Below, one piece after another: positions 21,239 through 32,274 of a stretch of 64,000 bases of DNA. The notes under the pieces were generated by a model. It saw only the letters and a program-made list of their open reading frames with translations, did not search any database and was not told the origin of the DNA. Made by a program: the position numbers and the translations under genes. The first letter of the stretch is position 1. Each line of letters starts with the position of its first letter. The DNA lies in NCBI GenBank assembly GCA_029532415.1, contig JAQOTA010000060.1, forward strand, positions 1,922,001-1,986,000, given 5' to 3'. This stretch comes from Marasmius tenuissimus (taxonomy: Eukaryota; Basidiomycota; Agaricomycetes; Agaricales; Marasmiaceae).

Positions 21239-21510
21239 GGACGAGGGCGTGACCGGATGGTGACTGAAATTTCCGTGAAATTCAGACGCGTCGGTCACAC
21301 TCTGGTCACAACTTCGCGCCTCAAGCGCCGGCGTCCAAGCTGGGACAGACACTCATACTTTGACTCATACAGACTCGACTTACTCTTCTCGTTTAACATT
21401 AGGCCTTTAGCGGCCTCGGAAAACTCGAAGTCTTATCTCTGACTAACTCACAGTCATAAACCCAAGCAACCTGCACGAACGATACTGCAAAAGTAATCTT
21501 GATAGCGGTC

Positions 21511-22977
21511 ATGTCCAGTCAACCCGCGCTACCTCCCTCTGGATCATTTCTTCAAGTAGTCAGGACATCTGCTCGTAAAATCCGTGAAAGCTCACAAATC
21601 AAGGTATCGTTATCGATCGATAATCCTGCTCTATTCGTAGTCATAACGCCCTTTGCCAAATACTATAGATCAGCCAAGAAGATGTCAAGCGACTCATCCT
21701 ATCGCCCGCGTTCACCTCTACATTCCAACGCATTTCCCAACAGCATGGTCTAGCATTGCCTCTCAATTTCTCATCCCCTATCGCTGAGCTTAATCTAATA
21801 TCGATTCTATCCTTGCTTAACTTCGCATCGGGATATCGTCTGGCGTTGCACGAAGCTACGAAACGCGGAGCATGGGATAACATACGTGCTCTTGTTTTTG
21901 GACTATACATCTCGTCAGCATCCGACGAAGGGGATCTGATGTCTGCGAAGGGTATGGCGGTGATTTCAGAGGCAAAAGTAGCTGAACTCCTACGGTGAGT
22001 CATCCCCGCCTCGATCCCTCTCTTGAGTATCAGAGCTAATCTCTTAGCTGTTCTTCTATATCCAGAGTTGACATATACGTTGAGAAGCCTCACAGTACGA
22101 TATTAGGCGTCACAGTGGGTGAACTGGGTGGCCCGCTCTACGACCTGGTCAAGTTGATCACTGGGGTCTTGAATGAGACCGGAAAGATCTTGCTCGATTC
22201 GGGATATCCAGATCTCGGCACATTCGTTGCAGAATCGCTGAAGGAGGGTGCTCGCGTGAAGTCGAGCAGCAACAAACCAGAGGCCGACGCAGACGCCATA
22301 CTGGAAAAGGTGCGGAACAACCAAATAGTGCCTATTTTCGTATTGTAACGCGGTCTACCGCAGCTCGTGAGGGCTTTCCCGGCGTTCCAGGACATGGCCA
22401 TGGTCAATGGTGAACGTGAGTGTTCTTCCCACTCAGTCCCTCTACACCTATTTCTTATGGGTATTACCTTTCAGCCGTGTACTGCTTTAAAAAAGCGCTC
22501 TTCTTGATTCACGCAATCAGAATTCGATTTGGAGAGTCCTCATCCGCATTCCCCGTCCCCGACACATCACGCATTCCAGTTTTCTCGGACAACGTTTTAC
22601 CTTCCCTCCTGGTCCATCTGGGTGTTCTGGACATTACTTCATCACCTGGGTTGTCGCACCTCTTCCCGGGGGTGCGGGAAACGTATACATCGCTGCTCGA
22701 GTCATCCACGTCTTCGGAAGTTGACGAGAATACCGTGATCAAAGATGGCCCAGTACTGACTGTAGAGCAGGCGTTCGTACTACGCGCTGCAGCAATCGAC
22801 GCTTGCGAATTCATCGTGGAAACCGCTCAGAGTATGGAGGCGGACACATCATTACAGTGGCTGAAGTCAATCACTCTTCCGGATGTAGACGGGTGGCTGT
22901 GGTCGATAGCGAAGGACCGGGAGGATTATCGCAAACGACTTGAGAGGTTTGTTCTTAGGGATACCGTGTTCTTTTGA
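21511..22977 (+). CDS. Queuosine salvage protein (Qng1/DUF2419 family)
   Basis: Queuosine-nucleoside glycosylase-type protein that frees queuine for tRNA modification. Exons 21511-21603, 21669-21994, 22066-22309, 22364-22415 and 22475-22977 join in phase. The C-terminal exon carries family blocks VYCFKKALFLIHAI, FPVPDTSRIPVFSDNVLPSL, LVHLGVLD, VEQAFVLRAAAIDACE and DVDGWLWSIAKD. They match the potential queuosine salvage (C9orf64/YGR-type) family. The N-terminus lies in the usual range (VVRTSARKIRESSQIKISQE). The chosen ATG (21511) follows an in-frame TTG that I did not take. Length is about 404 residues, normal for the family. Confidence 0.9.
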
Positions 22978-23085
22978 ATTGGGTTTATCAGAAGATATAA
23001 TAACATGTATGAATAAAGAAATATTGATGATTGTACACTAGTGCAAAGAGAACCCAAAGAGAAGTCCATTCCAGTTTACTTCCAT

Positions 23086-24008
23086 TTAACGATGCGTAGC
23101 ACGGTACCTTTCAGCGAGGGCTCTGCGAAGATCGATCAATAACATTGCGGTCCATAGCAATGCGTTTGCTTACCCTTCACCACCCCATAGAGTCAGAAGT
23201 CCGACAGAAACTGCAGAAACAACACGCCTGTCCCAGGTGGGTTTGTCCCAGTTGATGTAGGAGAAGTATCCGACAGTGCCCAAGATAGCAGCGTTCACTG
23301 GAGGGACAATGTAAGCACCAGGTATATGTGTATCAACAGTCAGGGAGACTGACCTATACCAAGGAGACCACCCAAAACACCTGGCCTCAAGATCTGTTCG
23401 TGAAGGTGCCTGTAGATGACAGCACCCTCCTCTCGTGCACGACGTTCCTCTTCTTGTCCCCGAGGAGTTTGACGGTACTGTTCAGCAGCGTAGCCCTCAA
23501 GGCTGAGGAGAGCCAACGCGCCAGCGATAGTGCCAGAGAGCGCTTTGGCGTCACGTCGGAGATGGGGTTGCGTGTAGAACGCGCGAGATGCACCCGCAAG
23601 AAGTCCGAGGTTAACTGGAGTATACAATTAGTACGCGTCAAGACGTCATGGACGGAATGGGAACGCACCAATTCCCATGAGACCACCGGCTACACCAGGT
23701 CTCAGGAGATAGCGTTTGGTGATCTGCCACAAGTACATGCCCTCCTCCTCAGCATCGCGTATATGTTTTCGTGCCTTGGCCTTGACACGATCGCGCTCTC
23801 GTTCACGCTCTCGTTCAGAGTCTGGTGGGGGACGTGTTTCGCTGGTCACGGTGGCTGGATTCTCCTTGAAGGAAGGGTGAACTATGTTCACTTTGGAAGT
23901 GTCGTCTGCAACGTTATCAGATTCTGGACGCTCCGTGTTCAAGAGCGCAGGATCAGGTTGAGGTTGGTTAGGAGGCAAGTTTGAGCCGGCGACTGCAGCG
24001 TAAGACAT
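23086..24008 (-). CDS. OM14-like mitochondrial outer membrane protein (probable)
   Basis: Exons on the minus strand (ATG 24008; a last tiny exon ends ALAERYRATHR at 23086) give about 240 residues. The N-terminus is polar and Pro/Glu-rich (MSYAAVAGSNLPPN, KVNIVHPSFKENP, with [19 protein letters not shown]). Then a duplicated block appears: YLLRPGVAGGLMGIVNLGLL and, 95 residues later, ILRPGVLGGLLGIVNAAILG, each followed by hydrophobic helices. Small fungal outer-membrane proteins of the OM14 C-terminal family show such helices; the assignment is from recall and moderate. OM14 in yeast acts as a receptor for cytosolic ribosomes or porin partner. The internal repeat LRPGV-GGL-GIVN is clearly seen. 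Confidence 0.6.
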
Positions 24009-24229
24009 TGTGGTACGAAGAGAAAAGCAGGAGAAAAGGATTGACAGTCGTTGACGAAGGGGTATGACCCTCTTATAGGGATTTTCGCGAGCATTCTATG
24101 ACGATATGTCGACGTCATTCCGAGTAAAAACCGGTTGCTCAAGAGTACAATTTCTGATTTCAGTAGATAGTAGTGTACAAAAATGGGTAGAGAAAAGGTA
24201 CAAAAAGCAAGGAAAAGGACTAAAACAAA

Positions 24230-25358
24230 TTACACCATGTCATGCACTTCAGCAAGCTCCGCACACACCCAATGAATTATTCTCTTGATGGCCTCCGTGC
24301 ATTCCTCTGTAGATAACGGTTGTCCTACAGGTGGTACGTGTACAAAGAGTACTTGTGTGTTTCGGTCCTTCTCGTAGGGCTTTCCGTTACGTTTTGACTC
24401 CGCTAGTGAGCAGAAGTACATGAAATCACACAAGTAATGTCCGGCGTCCATCGAGGAATATATTTGCTGTGGGGTGATAGTTGCTTCATTTCTGACGCTA
24501 TATAATAAATGATGAGACTCACGTCTATTCCTGATCGTCTCAAGTCTTGAATCAGCCTTCCTACGTCGATGTCAGTGTAGATTTCTGCAAAGTAATTAGT
24601 GCTGTGGAACAACATAAGAGGTGCATGATACTCGCCATCAGCAAACTTGTCATATCCGTGGCCAAATCCTCGATTTGGCCTTACACTGTAGGTATCACCA
24701 GCACCGGCAGCAGGACTTTCCACTAATTCGAAACCTATCCGTTCACGTTCCCCCACTGCAACCTCGTCTTCTCTTCGCCCAAACTCTATCGGAATGCTTC
24801 GAACCATGGGCGCCAGCTTGCCCGTCGCGTCCTTCATATGATACCCCAGCTTGTGCGCTGATTTTTCCATTCGGAGAGGACCACGTCCGGCGACACCCAG
24901 GTGAAAGATGAAATCGTAACCCGTATCGGCCGGAAGGGGTGAAAAGTCGTCCTTGACACGTTCGGGAAGTGTGGGCGGTCTATGGTGTAGACCTGGTACG
25001 GTTTCTAGTACAGCTTCGTATTCCATAGGTATCTCTAACGCGGATATCTTGATAGTACGGTTGTGCTCCCGAGTGACAATCTGGCCATCGATCACGACAG
25101 GATCCGGGTCCAGAGAGAGTATGGTGTTGTGGAGTGGTCTATAATGAACTTCATGTAGCCTGCGTAGATTCAGGAAGGATGGAATCTCGCTTACTTGACT
25201 GCTAGCCATGCAGGGTTTTCTTTATAGTGGCGAAATGGCTGATGGTTTCAGCGCGACTTATAGGCTGATGAACTGAATGTACATACCCCAAAGCCAGTTA
25301 AGAGAACATGGAAGACTCCCTCTTCGCTACCTTTACTTCCTGGCGTCTTGTAAGGCAT
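24230..25358 (-). CDS. Pyroglutamyl-peptidase I (peptidase C15)
   Basis: Cysteine peptidase that removes N-terminal pyroglutamate from peptides, cytosolic. Four exons (25287-25358, 25195-25238, 24523-25138, 24230-24466) join in phase and restore the C15 signature N-terminus: VFHVLLTGFGPFRHYKENPAW. Later blocks are PLHNTILS, ISALEIPMEYEAVLETVPGL, FIFHLGVAGRG, MDAGHYLCDFMYFCSLAESK (the Cys in YLCDF is the catalytic nucleophile of the family) and LFVHVPPVG (catalytic His). It is larger than bacterial Pcp because of insertions around SIPIEFGRREDE. A long ATG frame at 25209 (MASSQVSEIP) is an intron read-through and not the start; the true start is 25358. Confidence 0.92.
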
Positions 25359-26575
25359 GGTCGGGAGAACAATGCAAGTCGAAGTGGACAGATGTGGGAA
25401 ACGCGGAGGTCGGATACCGGCTTCGATGCTCTCCTACCCGCACGATGGGCTAAGGCGGGCCAGAATGTTTTGACCGAGATCCAAAGTGCTGTTGTTGGTA
25501 CGGGAGGATTTGAGTGAGCAAAGCCAGACTGGGGGACAAGGACAAGGACAAGAAATTCATTGTACGTAATAAACCAGGGCTATCGCCTTGCGCCCATCTG
25601 CCCAATGCCCGTACCCCCAGATTTTAAATTTAGCCTCATACTTTCTCCTCCGCCTCTCCACTGTGTTGAAATCCACTCTAACGCTCAAATCGATGATCCA
25701 ACCGCTCGACTCAGCAGTGCATTGTGAAACTGTATCAGCTTTCGACTGCATCGTGATGAACAGTCTCTCACAGGGCGTTCCTGGGACCTTTAATCCGCCG
25801 GCATAGACTGTCCACCCGCTGGAGGACGTTCATCGGACAGCATCAGCCTCGTGTCGACCTACCTGTGGAGATGCTACCTTGAATCTGATGAACAGAGTAA
25901 GTATGTCCGGCTCATCGCGATTCGCTCGCCAGCAAAGTACTCTCTAGTTGGAACGTTAATTCACACAGAAAGTCATCCAAAGTCTAGACTCCCCGTCTCC
26001 TCGCAGTTTGATAGGTTGGTTCATATCCGGGCAATGCATGGCGCCGACCCTTGCTCAACTCCCGCCAATAGGAATTCCAGCTGGTACAGACGGCACAACG
26101 GCCATCACCTCCCTCAACCAACTGCAAGGCAACTTGGCGGCAACCACCCGAGAAATCGTCTATAAATTCTGTTGTGGTGGGTCAGCTACAAGTATGGGCC
26201 TTGTATCTAAGCTGGTTGCTGAAGACCTATATTTAATTGGCCAGAAAGGCAAGGTAGGTTCCTTGATGATTCTGCCACGTATATATATATTTATGTATAT
26301 ATCACCGCTATCACTATGGCTGCGAAGATGTTGATGTGATCTAACCTCTGTTTTTTTGGCACGTTTGTGCATCCTGTGTCGCCCAGACGACTTTGAGTGC
26401 TCGGTAGTGTATTGAATGCAACGGGGTAATACTGTTTTGATAATTTCAAGGGCACCGCGAGTTTGCCGACGGAAAGTTCCCAAGTTCTTAGATAAAAATG
26501 AGGAATCATCCAAGTTCTGGAATATAACCGTCCTACCCACTTCATTCCCGTCCTCCTGCTTTTTCTTCCTCCACT
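25359..26575. other. Divergent region upstream of pgp and NAD kinase, one possible small gene
   Basis: About 1.2 kb. A short frame near 26034-26250 (plus strand, ATG at 26038: APTLAQLPPIGIPAGTDGT then SLNQLQGNLAATTREIVYKF) has protein-like composition, and a GTAAGTATG donor at 25891 with a CTCGCAG acceptor at 26007 could be its first intron. I could not find a consistent complete model or recognise a family. AT-rich runs occur near 26276-26305. Confidence 0.35.
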
Positions 26576-29398
26576 ATGGCACCCTCCGCAACGGTGGTGT
26601 CTCCAGACACAGAATCATTCTCTACACCTCCTTCAAGTCCTCATCCAGCCGCAGAACTACGCCCTTCAATTGGCCGCCGTGGAAGCCGACCGTCTTCTCT
26701 TCAGCTCGAGTCTCATGTAGAATGGGCCTCAGACGTTATCGTTGAAGAGTCTTCGCCAGTTGCTACTCGAAAACACAACGGTGGTGAAGCACCCCAGATG
26801 TCGCGAGACTCGACGATAAAACCTGTCACGTCAGCAGTGCTCGCATCACAAGAAAATCACCACCATCACAATCGACCCCAGAAACCTATGGATTCTCCTT
26901 GTTTTGTTCATTCACAGCTGGATAAGGGGAATCTCTCGGATTGGCTACGCAATAAGCAGAATGGAATACTAGGCCCAGAGCCCTTGGATGGCGGTCTTCA
27001 CAATCACAACAACAACAACGGATATTCGTCACAATCCTCTCCTTCTTCCATGTCGGTCGGCACTAGTTACGACGATGACAGTGATTTTGGAAGCAATTTG
27101 ACAAGGCAATTGGCTGAGACTGCTGTTGGTGTTCGAGAGATGAGTAAACAGCTCGGTACGTCGATCGTGCTATCGTTTATTCGGTGCAATGCTGATCGGG
27201 TGTTACAGGGAGAGCTCGGATACTTTCCAACATTCAGAATATCCTTATCATCACCAAAGCTCGCGACAACAGGCTTATCAAACTTACCAGGGAGCTGGCG
27301 CTCTACCTGATGCTCAAGCCGCGCCCCGGTCAAAAGAGAGGCCTTGTCGTGTACGTTTCTCTTCCAGAAAACGTAGCACGGTGGAATAACTCTTCCCCGA
27401 CAGTTATGTAGATCACCAACTTCGTAACTCGCGACGGTTTGATGCTGCAGGGATAGAACGGGACCATCCAGAACTCTTCGTACCGTTTCCTCGCCGGCGT
27501 ACGTCAAGCAGCAACTCGTTGGCTTCTATGGCATCGGGAAGTCAGAGGGAAGAGTACAATCTCGTTGATGAAGGTCAACTCCGGTATTGGACAAGTACCA
27601 TGTGCAGCCAAAGCCCACATTTGTTCGATTTTGTCGTCACGGTGAGGTGATTTGTACGTTGTGATACAGTACCCGGTCTGAATCCCCTTGTGTAGCTCGG
27701 AGGCGATGGAACGGTGCTCTTCACGTCATGGTTGTTCCAACGAGTGGTGCCCCCCGTGTTACCCTTCGCATTGGGATCGCTTGGTTTCCTGACAAACTTT
27801 GATTTTGCGGATCACCAGGCGGTTATGGACTCGGCGCTGGATTCTGGCATTCGTGTCAATCTTCGGATGAGGTTTACATGTACAGTCTACCGTGCTGTGC
27901 ATGTCACCGATAGTAAGAGTAAGAGGAAAGCCGTGAAGAAGGGAGAGACTGGCGAGATTATGATGAAGAACATTGAAAAAGACGGTTGGGAGGCTCTGGA
28001 AGGTGGATGGTCTGGAGGTCCGGTTGCACCCGAATCGGGGAAGGTGTGCAAGGATAAGGAAATTATGTGCTTCACGACGCGTGCTGCGGAGACCTTTGAG
28101 GTCCTCAATGATCTTGTCGTTGACAGGGGACCCAGTCCTTACGTGAGCTTGCTCGAACTGTTCGGTACGTTCCCCTTTCGTCTGTTGGGAGGTTGTTTCT
28201 CATCGAGCGAGCAGGAGACGAACACCATATGACGACCGTGCAGGCCGATGGGTTGACCGTCTCAACGCCCACCGGATCGACGGCCTATTCGGTGAGTGCT
28301 GGCTAGAGGTCCCATGATTGTCATTCAATGACTGACTTCCCCTTTCACGACAGCTTTCCGCGGGAGGCTCCCTTGTTCATCCTGAAATCCCTTCCATCCT
28401 CATCACACCAATCTGTCCTCACACGCTCTCTTTCCGTCCCATGCTCCTACCGGACAGTATGGAACTTCGGATTTGCGTACCATTCAACTCGAGGAGTACC
28501 GCCTGGGCATCGTTCGATGGCCGTGGTAGGGTGGAACTTCGACGTGAGTTAGCACTGTTACTTGTCTAGTTGCATACCCTAACAGTTCTTTCTTGCAGAG
28601 GGTGACCATATCAAAGTCACTGCGTCCAAATACCCATTCCCAACCGTTTGCGCCGACAAGCAATCGACTGACTGGTTCCACGCGATCTCGCGTACCTTGA
28701 AGTGGAACGAACGAGAGCGACAGAAATCTTTCGTTGTTGTTGAAGAGGGGCCGGAAGAGACGAAGACCAAGAGGCGAAGGAAGCGGTCCACATCGCAGCC
28801 ACCCAAGACCCCGATGGGCCATGAGATAGTGGAGGATGAAGAAGAAGACGAAGTCTCAGAGGAGGAGGACGATAAATTCGACATCGATGATTCCTCGCCC
28901 GAAGCTGCTGCGACCACGACGGTGAACGTCACGAACGCAGCGACCGCTCGCGACGAAGCGATCGGTAGGGAAAAGGCGCAGGAGACGACGTTCGAAGAGG
29001 GGATCCACAAGGCTCTAGCACGCCCGCGACGGTCTGCAAAATCACGTTCGCGTTCGCGTTCGCGGTCTGGCGTTAGATCTGGGATTGATTCTCCGAACCG
29101 GTACGGCGGACCGCCTCCCCAATTGTCGATTTCGTCGCCTCGTCGTGTCGAGTTCGACATCGCGGAGTCAGCTGAGTCCTCGGACTCGGGTCAGAATGGC
29201 ACGAGGGACGATATCCATGCAACGAAGAAGCTTGGCAGCAAAAGTAGGATTCCAAGGGAGAGGGACGAGCTGAAGACGCCGACGGCGATGTATAACCGAG
29301 GTCACTCCAGAGCTCGATCTGGTGACCATGGGCACCGCGCCTTTGCGGTTTGGGGACACGACGACAGCGATAGTAATGCTAGCGATAGCGACGTATAG
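26576..29398 (+). CDS. NAD kinase (Utr1-type) with long disordered ends
   Basis: Phosphorylates NAD to NADP, cytosolic. The ATG is at 26576. Exons join in phase through introns near 27156, 27350, 28164 and others. The catalytic core contains LIIIITKARD-like [41 protein letters not shown] (GGDG, the NAD kinase signature, near 27700), [30 protein letters not shown], then [31 protein letters not shown]. Preceding it is a 200-residue Ser/His/Asn-rich leader; after [11 protein letters not shown] comes a 230-residue acidic ([12 protein letters not shown]) and Ser/Arg-rich ([11 protein letters not shown]) tail ending SDSDV. The extensions are long for the family and may be regulated by phosphorylation. 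Confidence 0.95.
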
Positions 29399-29672
29399 AA
29401 AGAAGTATATTCGAAAGAGGTAAAAACTTGTACACCCAGACACGATCTGTTCATGCCCCCATGCTCATTACATATTTTGAATAAATACTGTAGAATACTT
29501 ATATTTTAAATAAGTAGATAAGGATAGAGGATCATACGTTGTGGAAAGTTATATATCTATTCGCTGCTCAGCTAGCTGTCCCCACCTACTTGTAGTGGAC
29601 TTGGAGACCTTCCCACGATGAGTGAAGTTGTGGCGGTGCGCATGGTGTAGCGCGTCTTGACCTCCTTCGACC

Positions 29673-29969
29673 ATGTCCAACAAGAAGCAGGCCCAGTCTT
29701 TTCCCCTGAAGGACGTTCTGAGGGACCTTGCCGTGCTGCGGGTTTCTGACATAGAGCTAGCCACACTGCTACCGTCTACCACGACACAAATTGACTCCGA
29801 GCCCTCCCAAACAACCACCGAGCTGCAACAATCCTATGAGTATGTTCAGAATGCTCGGGCAGTCATTCGAATCAGAGACAGGGGGACACTCGATTCAGAG
29901 GTGTCCGATCCTCTCGAGAAGAGTAGAAATACCTTGGAGGAAGCCCTCAAGGGACTTGGAGAACCTTAA
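29673..29969 (+). CDS. Small hypothetical protein
   Basis: A 98-residue frame beginning MSNKKQAQSFPLKDVLRDLAVLRVSD and ending EALKGLGEP. It is hydrophilic with likely helical heptads (LKDVLRDLAVLRV; EKSRNTLEEALKGL). Codon use and the clean ATG context (CCATGTCC) suggest it is real, but no family is recognised. A splice from a GT near 29902 could change the end into the frame reading DLENLNKSVIDDPYA; both ends are possible. It sits between NAD kinase and the DUF6533 gene on the same strand. Confidence 0.5.
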   Translation: MSNKKQAQSFPLKDVLRDLAVLRVSDIELATLLPSTTTQIDSEPSQTTTELQQSYEYVQNARAVIRIRDRGTLDSEVSDPLEKSRNTLEEALKGLGEP

Positions 29970-30137
29970 CAAGAGTGTGATTGATGATCCATATGCGTAA
30001 GTTCCTCCGCTATAATGGACGTGTTGTTTTCTGACTTCGAACTTCGAACCGGAAGGCACTTGTTGTCGGATGCTCTATAGTTCCCATTAATTCAATTAGT
30101 CAATCTGTCATTCGCTCAAAAAGCATTCCCGCACGGA

Positions 30138-32096
30138 ATGTCAGAAAGTGGTTACCAAGACGTCTACATCAACTTCTCCTACGTACTCATGTGTGCTCGG
30201 ATTTCTTGTTACGGGTGTTTTCATTCATGCGTACGTATAAAGTGTCCAGAAGCGAGGAGAATTTTTTCTCTTGATGCCCTCAGCCTCCCTCTAGTCGATG
30301 CAGGTTTCCTTTCCGCAGGTGTTGTTCTTGTTGTCCACCTTCCAGAACACAAAATATGTCTGTGGTGAGTGGTTCATGCCGTTTTTCACAGTCTGCAAAG
30401 TTTGCCACACCTCGGTTTCGGTTTGTCCTGCTGAGTTGGACAGTGAGAATCTCGTGGTGGGCGGCGACGAAGCAGGCTTTGAGCGTGCCAGCGGGCGGGC
30501 ATGAGCTGGAGAGATATCTGATATGTGTTCATTTCAGTTGCTGCTATAACGCTCATCCTATACGATCACAGTGAGCCCTCAGTTTATTCGGATGCTCCCA
30601 CGTCGCGCTAAGGACAGCCTTGCTACTGTATAGTCGTCACACTGGACGCTGAGGTGAGCTGTAATCGAAACACATAGACGGGAAGCCCGACTGACAATTG
30701 ATAGTTGGACTTGATCTGGGTAATTTGCTCAAGCGTTTTCACGACGTCGTTCCTCGTTCATTTATCTCTCGTAGAGCAAAAGCTGGTCTTTCGTCAAAAT
30801 CCTCTTCATCTCGGTGAGAGATCTCGACATTTTGTTGGGACGGCCCCGGCAGCGCTGAACTGATGCCTCTCCCAGCATCGTTACTTCGGACTACTATGTG
30901 TTATGTTGGTGCACTGTAACTCCGCCCATGGTCCGTCGCTGATTCCCATGTGCAGCATCGAGATAATCGCTTTCTTCAGCCATGTTTCTAATCGCGTGAG
31001 TAAAGGATGATAGTGATTGTTCGACGCTTTGCTAATTTATCTCCTTCCCAGTTGTGAGTCTTGCGCTGATTTTTTTTGTGTGAAGTAACCGACCAACCAC
31101 TCATCCGTTCCAATATAAGTTGTGAGTTGTACGATACCAGGCCGTGACCTCGGCTCATGCAGACGACACAGGCACTTTTTGGTTCGGTTTTGAGTTCATG
31201 GGATTCAGTGCTGCTATCCTGTGCTCGCAAAGTCAGTTTTTTTATCTTTTTACTTTCTGATCTCGAACCGTCTGATGTCCTCACTGCAGTTGTCTTGTTC
31301 TTGTGGATATATGTGATGTACAACGGAAATAAAGCCGTCACTAGCTTCCTTGGCCTTCTGTTCGTTGCTTGTGCTGCGGCTACATACACGATGTTGGCTC
31401 TCTCGTTTCGTGACTTGGAAAGTGAGTGATTATGTAGTGCTATATCGTTCCGTCTTTGTTCGCTAAAATTACACCGGTTCTAGTCAGAGGAGAACTCATC
31501 CCCCGCCACCCTTTCTGCGGCATGCTGAATCCACCGTCCTTGTTGGTGTATTTCTGGACTCCCATATTGGCTTATAGCTCGGTTGTATTGCTCTTGATTG
31601 GCTATAAGGGATACCAACTCCTCTCGTCACCCCACGCAAGGGCACGCAACCCCGCTCTTACCGATGTGTATATCAAGTCAACGACAAACTTCGTGATGTG
31701 AGTGGCCTATTTACCTTCCGCTTCTTGATCTGATGCAAACTCTTGACATTCAGCATGTTTTCATCGTACCTTTTATGCACCATTTTTTGGCTTGCCGCGC
31801 AGGTGAGTGTCATCGTTATCTGCAACTCACCCCGGCCCGTTCTCAACCCCAGCTACTGTACCTAGTTTGCGTTGGCACAGGTGCCAATGGTACTCGCGCT
31901 CTCGTTATCAATCACGAACGCGAGCAACCTACTATTACACATCCGACAAGCATACTATTCGCCACGTTCATTGGAAGAGGAAGCTCAAAGTATCAGTTCG
32001 GTGACGGGCAGCAAAACGATATATGTGGATAGCCGTTCGGCTGGTTCGGCTGAATGGATGTACGAGCTGAGGGAGCTGAAGTGGAAGAGACGTTGA
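30138..32096 (+). CDS. DUF6533-type multi-pass membrane protein
   Basis: Integral membrane protein of unknown function, a type found in many copies in Agaricomycetes. Joined exons give MSESGYQDVYINFSYVLMFAA then ITLILYDHIVTLDAELDLIW, SKSWSFVKILFISHRYFGLL, matching the DUF6533 N-terminal signature (LYDH...TLD.E..LIW...W...K.LF...RY). Later exons hold further hydrophobic segments (VLTAVVLFLWIYVMYNGN, LLVYFWTPILAYSSVVLLLI, VPMVLALSLSITNASNLLL), about seven in total. The first intron (30193-30537, 345 nt) is unusually long compared with all others here. The C-terminal tail is short and basic, ending LKWKRR. Some internal exon borders were not fixed exactly. Receptor-like topology is inferred only. 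Confidence 0.75.
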
Positions 32097-32274
32097 CTCG
32101 ACAGAGTCCATCTTCACCACTTGCGGACCCTTTCTACTGACTCACATTGTACCGCTATCTATACCGTCACTTGTACTTGTGTAACATGATACCGCCCATT
32201 TGTCCGTGGTGGGGAGCATCGTAGTTGCACGTCGCTTTTAGTACCATTAGCACATCCTCAGGTTAAATAACGAG

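Noticed and set aside
25061..25209. Start of pyroglutamyl peptidase at the MASSQVSEIP ATG
   Set aside because: That start falls in an intron read-through; the joined upstream exons give LLTGFGPFRHYKENPAW, the expected N-terminus, so the start is 25358.
28579..29160. Minus-strand frame of 193 residues over the NAD kinase tail
   Set aside because: It is the antisense shadow of the Ser/Arg- and Glu-rich tail of NAD kinase; low-complexity composition, no domain.
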